From NCBI GenBank assembly GCA_023424475.1, contig JAFADX010000214.1:1-34208 (forward strand): a stretch of DNA of 34,208 nucleotides. Direction: 5' to 3'. The notes under the pieces were generated by a model. It was given only the letters and a program-made list of their open reading frames with translations. It was not told where the DNA came from and did not search any database. The translations under genes and the position numbers were made by a program. Positions 1 to 6,193 of the stretch are shown in pieces; the stretch's first letter is position 1, and each line of letters opens with the position of its first letter. Source of the DNA: Pseudomonadota bacterium (lineage in GTDB: Bacteria; Pseudomonadota; Alphaproteobacteria; Acetobacterales; Acetobacteraceae).

Positions 1-76
1 CGGGATCACTCCGCTTCCCAAGGCAGTGCGGTTCCATCTTCGCCCATTGGGCATCCGTCAGCACATAGCGATCCAT
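1..76 (-). CDS. IS5-family transposase, N-terminal fragment cut by window edge
   Basis: Reading leftward from an ATG at 76-74, the frame begins MDRYVLTDAQWAKMEPHCLG, the typical opening of IS5-family DDE transposases (the YxLTDxQWxxxxP region that precedes the GRxxxDNR motif). Twenty-five complete codons are visible before the edge. The catalytic domain is outside the window, so I cannot say whether the gene is intact. It is a different transposase from that of the next element, whose N-terminus is only distantly similar, so this is not a duplicate copy. Confidence 0.75.
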   Translation of the reverse strand, partial: MDRYVLTDAQWAKMEPHCLGKRSDP

Positions 77-123
77 CCAACGCTTGAATCACAGCCGTTC
101 GTTCATGTGAATCCCCACAGGCC
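1..123 (-). mobile_element. Left-edge IS5-family insertion sequence, partial
   Basis: Only the upstream end of this element is inside the window; the rest lies to the left. It carries the first 25 codons of a leftward IS5-type transposase. The outer end is placed at 123 because the leftward sequence there starts GGCCTGTGGGGATTC and directly abuts TTA (124-126), a TNA-type target as used by IS5 relatives, which coincides with the original stop codon of cas1. The neighbouring IS at 127-972 carries a similar TGTGGG/TGGGGATTC end. The boundary is inferred from these features, not from a known element. Confidence 0.6.
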
Positions 124-150
124 TTAGGTTATGTGGGCTCATGGGGATTC
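109..150. repeat. Inverted repeat made by two facing IS ends
   Basis: GAATCCCCA at 109-117 is the exact reverse complement of TGGGGATTC at 142-150, with 24 bases between. The two arms belong to two different IS elements whose transposase-proximal ends face each other, 3 bp apart (124-126). The simplest reading is that both elements share a subterminal sequence and inserted one next to the other in opposite orientation. Confidence 0.6.
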
Positions 151-972
151 GCGGGCCGGAGGAAGTGTGCTTCAAATCTGCCTTTTGGAGGCGGCGGATG
201 GGTGTGCTGGATCGGTTGATCCTGGATGATGCGCCGTGGGCACGGATGGCGCAGCACATCATTGGCGACGAGAGGACGCGCGGCAGTTCGGGCCGCGACA
301 ACCGCATGTTCGTCGCGGCGGTACTGTGGATCGCGCGGACCGGCTCGCCCTGGCGCGACCTGCCGGAGGTCTTCGGCAGTTGGAACAGCGCCTTCCGCCG
401 CTTCAGCCGCTGGAGTGCCAAGGGCGTCTGGCAGCGCATCTTCGCAGCGGTCGCCGACGACCCGGACTTCGAATACCTGATCGTCGACAGCACCATCGTA
501 CGCGCTCATCAGCATGCCGCCGGTGCCAAAAAGGGCCTGAGGATCAGGCCATTGGCCGCTCCCGCGGCGGCCTGAGCACCAAGATCCACATGGCCGTTCG
601 CAGCCTGGGCTGCCCAGCCAGGATCATCCTCACCGCCGGCCAGCGCGGCGATGCGCCACAGGCTGCGGCTCTGCTTGGCGAGGATCGACCCTCTGCCGTT
701 CTGGCCGACGCCGCCTACCACACTGACCACTTCCGCCAGGCCATCGCCCAGGCCGGCGCCGTCGCGGTCATCCCCAACAATCCGCCGCGAACAAAGAAGC
801 ATCCACTCGATCGCCAACTCTACAAGGAACGCCACGTGATCGAGTGCTGCTTCTCCAGGCTCAAGCAGTTCCGGCGCGTTGCAACGCGCTACGAAAAGAC
901 CGCCCGCAACTTCCTCGCCGTCGTCACCATCGCCGCTGCCATCCTTTGGATTAGATATCTGTCCACGAGACC
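127..972 (+). mobile_element. IS5-family (IS427-like) insertion sequence inserted at the cas1 stop codon
   Basis: An element of about 846 bp. The left end GGTTATGTGGGCTCAT and the reverse complement of the right end, GGTCTCGTGGACAGAT, match at roughly 9-10 of 16 positions, including GGT, GTGG and the final AT. TA at 125-126 and TA at 973-974 flank it, fitting a 2-bp (or degenerate TNA) target duplication. The size and the two-frame transposase fit the IS427 subgroup of IS5. The right end falls inside the stop codon of leftward cas1: the TA of TAG is flanking DNA and the G is the terminal base of the IS. Exact ends are by eye. Confidence 0.65.
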
Positions 973-985
973 TAGCGCCAGATGA
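198..985 (+). CDS. IS5-family DDE transposase made by -1 frameshift
   Basis: Transposase of the IS5/IS427 type. The first frame (198-533) carries the N-terminal domain with SSGRDNRMF, RTGSPWRDLPEVFG and the first catalytic aspartate in IVDSTIVRAHQHAAGAKKG. The second frame, one base back, continues with PEDQAIGRSRGGLSTKIH, then ADAAYHTDHFR (second Asp) and ERHVIECCFSRLKQFRRVATRYEK (catalytic Glu region). Joining them at the AAAAAG run (528-533) with a -1 slip gives an uninterrupted family-like protein, so this is a programmed frameshift rather than damage. The start at ATG 198 is chosen for its GGAGG (187-191); an earlier in-frame ATG at 141 lies inside the IS end. The stop at 983-985 lies 13 bp beyond the IS, in antisense cas1 sequence, so the two genes overlap at their 3' ends. 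Confidence 0.8.
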
Positions 986-2012
986 AGGCTGGGTAGCCAT
1001 CCAGATCGCCGCGCAGATGTCGTGCCAAAAGCTGCGCCTGCAGATGCGGCACCAGGCCCAGCGGCGCGCTCTCACCGAGGAATGGATGCCGCAATTCCTC
1101 CCGCTTGCGCTCTTGCCAGGCGATCAGGACATTGCGGCGCGTGTCGTCTCGCAGGCGCACGCCACCTCCCTCCTCCATGATGAAGTCGCCGGCATCGACC
1201 TGCCCGCGATTGATTAGGCTCAACGCCAGGCGATCGGCCATCACGGGCCGAAACTCCTCCATCAGGTCCAACGCCAGTCCAGCGCGGCCCGGACGGTCCG
1301 CATGCAGGAAGCCGATCTGTGGGTCGAGCCCCTGGCCCTGCAGTGCCGACCGGCAATCATGTCCCAGCATCGCATAGAGAAACGACAATAGGGCATTGAC
1401 CCGGTCCAGCGGCGGCCGGCGCGACCGCCCGGCAAAGCGGAAGGCAGGATCGGCGCTGCGGATCATGGCATCGAACACCGCAAAATAGGTCGCAGCAGCC
1501 TCTCCCTCCAGCCCGCGCAAAGTCTCGACGGTTTCCATGACCAGCGTGCGGCGCGCGATCAACTCCAACCGGCGCACCGCGTCGTCCAGCGCGCCCTTCA
1601 CTCCCGACGCCATGCCCGATCCGTGATCGCGCAAGGCCCGCTGCAGCACCGTACGCTGATTCGCTGCCTTGCCGGCCACCATGCCGCGGACGATCGGCAC
1701 CGCGCGATCGGGATCATCGGCCACGCGATGCTGTGCGCGGCGCAGCAGCACGTTGCCGCTCACCGCACCCTCGACGCGCGCCAGGAAGCGCCCATTCGGC
1801 TGCAGGAAGGACAGCGTGATCCCCGCCCCCGCGCAGGCCCCCATCAGCGCCGGCGAGGCGCCGGCATGCACGAAGGCGACCACTCCCTCCAGCATGTGCA
1901 GAGGCGCGCGGCCGCGCTCCTCTCCCTTCACCTCCACCACCAGATTCTCGCCATCCTTGCGCAGCCAGGCGTCCTCGCTGGTGACATAGATGGTATTGAG
2001 CATCCGCCGCAT
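972..2012 (-). CDS. cas1: CRISPR-associated endonuclease/integrase Cas1, type I-C
   Basis: A 346-residue protein, the usual size of type I-C Cas1. It starts MRRMLNTIYVTSEDAWLRKDG and carries the C-terminal helical domain with the metal-site regions: NALLSFLYAMLGHD, then GLDPQIGFLH (His) and LALDLMEEFRPVMAD (acidic residues). Cas1 dimers with Cas2 integrate new spacers into the CRISPR array. The start at 2012 follows the cas4 stop by 5 bp; a second ATG three codons in (2003) is possible. The gene ends ...AFIWR and its stop codon is shared with the end of an IS5 element. Before insertion the stop would have read TAA, so the protein is unchanged. cas2, which normally follows directly in type I-C loci, is absent here. 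Confidence 0.95.
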   Translation of the reverse strand: MRRMLNTIYVTSEDAWLRKDGENLVVEVKGEERGRAPLHMLEGVVAFVHAGASPALMGACAGAGITLSFLQPNGRFLARVEGAVSGNVLLRRAQHRVADDPDRAVPIVRGMVAGKAANQRTVLQRALRDHGSGMASGVKGALDDAVRRLELIARRTLVMETVETLRGLEGEAAATYFAVFDAMIRSADPAFRFAGRSRRPPLDRVNALLSFLYAMLGHDCRSALQGQGLDPQIGFLHADRPGRAGLALDLMEEFRPVMADRLALSLINRGQVDAGDFIMEEGGGVRLRDDTRRNVLIAWQERKREELRHPFLGESAPLGLVPHLQAQLLARHLRGDLDGYPAFIWR

Positions 2013-2017
2013 GTGGC

Positions 2018-2659
2018 CTACTCCGCCAGTTGCCCGGCCAACCAAGCCGCGACGGAGGGCGGCCTCTCCAGTCGCTTCGGCTGGCAGAGATCCACCATCG
2101 AGCATCGCCGGCACCCCGGCCCGTAGTGTGGTGGCGGCGTCCGTTCCTCGGCCAGCATCGCCCGCGCCTCGGCCGCCACACCTGCCGTCAGGGCGCGCAG
2201 TTCCGCATCGAAAGCCACGATCAGGCGCTTGCGGGTCTCGCCATAATAAAGCGCGCCCTCCGGCACCTGCACGCCGAACATCTCCTCGAGGCAGATCGCC
2301 TGCGCGCAGAGTTGCACCTCGTCGGCGCGATGCGCCTTCCGCTTGCCCCGCTTGTACTCGACCGGAAACGGCACCGCCGGCCGCCCGCGCATCTCCACCG
2401 CATCCGCCAGCCCCGCCACGCCGAGCGTGAGGGAGCGGATCGCGATCCCGCGCAACACACGCAGCCCAGGCCGCGATTCGGCCTGGCGGCTGTCCACACG
2501 GCCATGCATCAGCCGTCCCTCAGCCGTCGCACCATCTTCCGCCCAGAGCTGCTCCACATGGATCAGCGCGCATTGTCGCGGGCAGAACAGATAATGCTGC
2601 AGGGCGGAGAGTGGGATCAGCGCGTCTTCCTGCTCAGGCGAGGACGGGTGCAGGGCCAA
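2018..2659 (-). CDS. cas4: CRISPR-associated exonuclease Cas4, type I-C
   Basis: RecB-like nuclease with an Fe-S cluster that trims prespacers and helps select PAM-adjacent DNA together with Cas1-Cas2. Visible motifs are YLFCPRQC near the N-terminus, the nuclease core GVAGLADAVEM...FPVEYKRGK, and the C-terminal cysteine cluster GPGCRRCSMVDLCQPKRLERP, which with the first Cys pair would ligate the cluster. I place the start at TTG 2659 (213 residues): it lies 4 bp after the cas7 stop, about 10 bases from GGAGAAG, and gives a family-like N-terminus just before EEDALIPLSALQHY-like sequence. An ATG at 2722 is also in frame but would add 21 unlike residues and overlap cas7 by 59 bp. Confidence 0.93.
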   Translation of the reverse strand: MALHPSSPEQEDALIPLSALQHYLFCPRQCALIHVEQLWAEDGATAEGRLMHGRVDSRQAESRPGLRVLRGIAIRSLTLGVAGLADAVEMRGRPAVPFPVEYKRGKRKAHRADEVQLCAQAICLEEMFGVQVPEGALYYGETRKRLIVAFDAELRALTAGVAAEARAMLAEERTPPPHYGPGCRRCSMVDLCQPKRLERPPSVAAWLAGQLAE

Positions 2660-2663
2660 GGGA

Positions 2664-3602
2664 TCACTTCTCCAGCACCTCGACGCCGGCCGGCAGGCCC
2701 TCGGTATCGACGCTGATGCCATAATCCTCGAAACGCCGCGCCGCGGGCCAGTTGTCGGTGCGCTCGTCCCCCACCGGATGCTGCGCGCCCTGATGCACGC
2801 GCCAGGTCTTCACCCGGGCGAAGAGCTCATGCGCCGGTGCGTTGCCCAGGGCGCCAGCGTGCCGGAACACCACCAGCCGCCGCTTCGCCATCTCCCCGCG
2901 CGATGCCGAGCGGTCATGCTCGAACATGTTGCCCAGCGCCTCGAACAGCAAGTCGATGTCGGCCTCGGAAAATCCCGTCCCCTTGATGGATTGCGAGGCC
3001 AGTGGCGCCGAGACGAAGCCATGCGCGCGATACAGGCCATAGGGCACGATGTGCTTGCGCCCCATGGTGCGGCCGCCCTTGTCCTCGGCGTCCTTCTCGG
3101 TGGTGGCGGCGAGGCGGGTGATGGAGATCTCGAGCGGCATGATCGGTTCGACCGAGGTCGCGAAGGTGATCTGCACCGGCCCGCGCACCTGGCCGGCGTT
3201 GACCCCGGTGGTCATCACCGCGCCGAAGCTGCGGATGTCCCAGAAATTCGCACACATCCAGCGCGTCAGCGCCTGAGCCTTGGCATCTTCCTTCGGCAGC
3301 TTCTTCTTGTCCTCGGCCTTCGTCACCTCCGGCATGACCGCCCGCCAGGCGCGGTCATGTTCCAGGTTCAGTGTCGCGCCGTCCCGCATGTAGATTTCGT
3401 GACCGGGTACCTCGGCCCTGGCCAGTGCGACGTAGTTGCGGATCTTGCGCTTGATGGCGACGTCGGAGACGAGACCGCGATTGGTCTCGGGGTCGAGGCG
3501 CGGCAGGTTGCCGGCATCCGGGTCGCCATTCGGGTTGCCGTTGGTCACGTCGAAATAGAAGACGAAGTCGTGGCGGCGCGTCACCGCGGGGCTGTTGGTC
3601 AT
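2664..3602 (-). CDS. cas7: Type I-C Cascade backbone protein Cas7 (Csd2)
   Basis: A 312-residue Cas7/Csd2-family RAMP protein that forms the repeated backbone along crRNA in the type I-C surveillance complex. The N-terminus FVFYFDVTNGNPNGDPDAGN followed by RGLVSDVAIKRKIRNYV is diagnostic of Csd2. SFGAVM, GPVQITFATSVEPI and GRKHIVPYGLYRAHGFVSA are also family-typical. The ATG at 3602 is preceded by GGAGGAAT, which overlaps the end of cas8c; only 4 bp separate the two genes, so translation is probably coupled. The gene is complete and unremarkable in length. Confidence 0.95.
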   Translation of the reverse strand: MTNSPAVTRRHDFVFYFDVTNGNPNGDPDAGNLPRLDPETNRGLVSDVAIKRKIRNYVALARAEVPGHEIYMRDGATLNLEHDRAWRAVMPEVTKAEDKKKLPKEDAKAQALTRWMCANFWDIRSFGAVMTTGVNAGQVRGPVQITFATSVEPIMPLEISITRLAATTEKDAEDKGGRTMGRKHIVPYGLYRAHGFVSAPLASQSIKGTGFSEADIDLLFEALGNMFEHDRSASRGEMAKRRLVVFRHAGALGNAPAHELFARVKTWRVHQGAQHPVGDERTDNWPAARRFEDYGISVDTEGLPAGVEVLEK

Positions 3603-3606
3603 GGTC

Positions 3607-5397
3607 TCATTCCTCCGTAGCGTCGCCCGCGTCGTCCTCGGCGATCTGGTCCGCCGGCCTGCCCTCGAAGCGCGCCTGGCGCTGGTGGTAGTAGCCGATG
3701 GCGAAGCGGCCCTGATCTTCCAGCCGTAGGCTGCGCGGCAGGTCGGGTGGAAGGCGCCCGGCGATCTCGCCGAGCTCGCGTTCGATCCAGCCGCCCTTGC
3801 CGTCCTTGCGCAGCTTCGACAGGTGATGTTGCGTCGTACGCAGCAGCAGTGGGAAAACGCTGGCGGGCGTTGCCGAGGCCGCGCCGTAGTAGCGGTCGCG
3901 GATCGTCGCGTTCACCCGGCCGAGCGCCATGCGTTGCGCAATCTCGGCCATGGCGAACATGCGTCCGAGCTGATAGGCGGGATTGCCGTTCTCCCGATCG
4001 AGGCTCACGGGGGTTTCCTCCTTCTCGAAACCATGACGGTGGCGGCGCGCCAGCACGGCGCGGATGGCGGCGGCATGCCACCCACTGCCGGGATCGTCGC
4101 CGGCACGCAGCCGCATGATGGCGGCGGCAAGCAGGCTGCGCGGATAGGGCGTTCCGGCAAGGATGGCGCGCAGCACCTCGCCGGCCAGCAGCGGCGGGAT
4201 GTTGTCGAACTTCTCCTGCAGGGCGGTGGTCTTCACCAGCAGCCGCGCCACGGAGGGAAGGGCGTTCCGCCACGGCAGCGGCGCGATGGCGATGTCGGCG
4301 TAGTGCTGCGTCAGGCGTTCGGCGAAGGCGCCGAAGCGATCGTCGATCCAGAAGCGGACGGACAGCCGCGCGGCATTCGGCGACAGGCCCAGCACGTGAA
4401 AGCGCACGCCGGGGTCGAGCCGTGGGTCGATCTCGCGCAGCGGCCGTCCGGCGGCGATGAGTTCCAGCAGATCGTGCAGCTTCGCGGCTTGGCCAAGGTC
4501 CCGCGCCGGGTCATCGGCGGGGTTCAACATCTCGGCGAACCAGGCCTCGTCCGCCTGCGCCGCCGGTTCCTGCTCGGCCGAGCTCGCATCCGCCCAGAAT
4601 ACCACCGTCGCATCCCCGAGCGGGCGCGGCAGGCGGTTGCCGCTGCCGCGGTCCAGCAGGCGATTGAGCGCAGCGCCATAGCGGAAGGCCGCCATGGTGG
4701 AGGTCGGCGCGTTCTCGCCCTGCTCCTTGCCGTAGGAGGCGAAGGCGTCGAGGTTGAACGACACCAACGCCGCGCCAGAGGATTGCGCGCCTTCCACGTT
4801 CTTGATGGCGGGATGCAGCCGCTGCATCGGTGCATCCTCGCCGGTCACGAGACAGGCCCCACGCGGCCCATCAGCCGTGCTGCGTGACGCGACGAGCCGC
4901 CGGGCCGCCAGACTATCATGAACATAGCCCTGCGCGCCGTCGCACCGGAAGACGATGTTCGCATCGAGCATCGCGATGTCGAAAGGTGCGGCGTCGAAGC
5001 GATCCGGCGTCCAGGCTTCGAGGAAGCGCCGGAGCGCCACGAGCCCGGGGTCGTCCGCCTCCGCCAGAAGCTTCAAATGAGCGTCGCGGAAGGCAGCATG
5101 CTCCTCCGCCGTGCGCTTTCCGGTACCGGCGGTACGGCCGAGCGCATAGGCACTTTTGTCCCATAGGAGGTTGGGTGCGATGCCGACCGTGCGCTTCACC
5201 GAAGCCGGCACCTCCATAAGTCGTGGAACTGGCTTCTTCCCACCCATCTCGCGCAGGTCGATGCGATCCACCGGCTCTCCTTCCGGGGAGAGCACGATTG
5301 CGAAGCTGATCTTTTCGCGCGAGAAGCCGGGTGCTTCCGCTTCGCCGCGCGCAGCCATGCGGCCGTAGTATCCATCCAGCGCCTGAAGGATCGTCAC
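3607..5397 (-). CDS. cas8c: Type I-C large subunit Cas8c (Csd1)
   Basis: A 596-residue Csd1/Cas8c protein, the large subunit that recognises the PAM and helps position Cas3 at the target. The opening TILQALDGYYGRMAARGEAE, the EKISFAIVLSPEGEPV strand, FLWDKSAYALG-like NLLWDKSAYALG, and LVTGEDAPMQRLHPAIKNVEGAQSSGAALVSFN (central domain) are characteristic. The start is GTG at 5397, overlapping the cas5 stop in a GTGA arrangement. The open frame extends to an ATG at 5631, but those 78 residues lie antisense-free within cas5 in another frame and do not look like Csd1, so they are excluded. No frameshift or missing block is apparent. Confidence 0.94.
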   Translation of the reverse strand: MTILQALDGYYGRMAARGEAEAPGFSREKISFAIVLSPEGEPVDRIDLREMGGKKPVPRLMEVPASVKRTVGIAPNLLWDKSAYALGRTAGTGKRTAEEHAAFRDAHLKLLAEADDPGLVALRRFLEAWTPDRFDAAPFDIAMLDANIVFRCDGAQGYVHDSLAARRLVASRSTADGPRGACLVTGEDAPMQRLHPAIKNVEGAQSSGAALVSFNLDAFASYGKEQGENAPTSTMAAFRYGAALNRLLDRGSGNRLPRPLGDATVVFWADASSAEQEPAAQADEAWFAEMLNPADDPARDLGQAAKLHDLLELIAAGRPLREIDPRLDPGVRFHVLGLSPNAARLSVRFWIDDRFGAFAERLTQHYADIAIAPLPWRNALPSVARLLVKTTALQEKFDNIPPLLAGEVLRAILAGTPYPRSLLAAAIMRLRAGDDPGSGWHAAAIRAVLARRHRHGFEKEETPVSLDRENGNPAYQLGRMFAMAEIAQRMALGRVNATIRDRYYGAASATPASVFPLLLRTTQHHLSKLRKDGKGGWIERELGEIAGRLPPDLPRSLRLEDQGRFAIGYYHQRQARFEGRPADQIAEDDAGDATEE

Positions 5398-6071
5398 GTC
5401 GCGCTGCCCTCGGCGAGGCACGCCCGTACATCCAGCACGCCATCGGTCAGCCGTGCACGGAAGAAGCGCGACGCCGCACCCTTCGCATGATCGATATCGT
5501 GCAGCATCCAGCCGAGGTCGCGGTCGCGCTGGTCGGCCGGCAGCGTGCTGTCCGGCAGCGGCGCATCGTCGGCTATCAGCGCGAAATCCGCGGCGAATTC
5601 CCGCGTGCCGAGGCAGGGGCGATGGAAGCACTGCCCGGATGCGGCGCGCCGGTTGAACATGGACAGGTGCTTGGCCGGCGTGTCCTCCGCCCCGGCGCGC
5701 GGCGTCAACTCGAAATGCGCCTCGATGACATAGGCGACATCGGTCAGCAAGGTGGCGGCGCGCTGCTGGCGATTCTCCTCCACCACCATGCCGAGGCCAG
5801 CGGTCGTGCCGGCGCGCATGGCGCTCTCGGCATTGCGGCTGCTGATGCGCGCGCCGACCTCGTTGCGGCGGAAGGAGTGGAAGCGAATGGGGCGCAACAC
5901 ATGGATGCGGTCCACCACCCAGACGATAGCGGGCTTCCAGTGGATGGCCTCAAGGATGCCGCGCGCGGCGGAAGGCGTGATGACGTCATAGGAGACGCGC
6001 TCGACCTTCATCTCCGGGCGCGTAAAGCAGGCCCGTTCGCCCCAGACGTGCAGTCGGACACCGAACGGCAT
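5394..6071 (-). CDS. cas5: Type I-C Cas5 (Cas5d), crRNA-processing RAMP protein
   Basis: A 225-residue Cas5d-type protein. In type I-C systems Cas5 replaces Cas6 as the endonuclease that cuts pre-crRNA and then stays on the 5' handle. Typical features are GVRLHVWGERACFTRPEMKVERVSYDV, TPSAARGILEAIHWKP (residues about 32-47), the glycine-containing FNRRAASGQCFHRPCLG segment (about 139-155) and DLGWMLHDIDH near the C-terminus. The catalytic residues known from Bacillus halodurans (Tyr, Lys, His) cannot be assigned with certainty by eye; K134-H135 is a candidate pair. An AGGAAG ribosome site lies 9-14 bases before the ATG. It is separated from cas3 by 122 bp. Confidence 0.94.
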   Translation of the reverse strand: MPFGVRLHVWGERACFTRPEMKVERVSYDVITPSAARGILEAIHWKPAIVWVVDRIHVLRPIRFHSFRRNEVGARISSRNAESAMRAGTTAGLGMVVEENRQQRAATLLTDVAYVIEAHFELTPRAGAEDTPAKHLSMFNRRAASGQCFHRPCLGTREFAADFALIADDAPLPDSTLPADQRDRDLGWMLHDIDHAKGAASRFFRARLTDGVLDVRACLAEGSAT

Positions 6072-6160
6072 GCTTCTTGGACTTCCTGGATTTCCTATTG
6101 TCGTGACCCTAACCAGGGAAGGTGATGACCGCCAGGCGTTTCCGCGCGATGCGTGAGTGA

Positions 6161-6176
6161 GGTGATGCAGATCACA
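6161..6176 (-). promoter_or_regulatory. CRP/FNR-family-like palindrome in the cas3-cas5 gap
   Basis: Read leftward the sequence is TGTGATCTGCATCACC: the halves GTGAT and ATCAC are perfect inverted copies 4 bases apart, and TGTGA-N6-TCACC differs from the CRP consensus TGTGA-N6-TCACA at one base. It sits about 90-105 bp upstream of the cas5 ATG in the only long gap of the operon. This suggests a second, regulated promoter for the Cascade genes. No clear -35/-10 pair is visible. Confidence 0.45.
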
Positions 6177-6193
6177 TCGGTGCGCAGCCAGCG

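Noticed and set aside
95..123. Possible CRISPR repeat: TCCCCACAGGC with a nearby GTTCA resembles type I-E repeats
   Set aside because: There is a single copy, no spacing series, and the cas genes are type I-C, whose repeats look different. The same bases are explained as the end of the left IS5 element.
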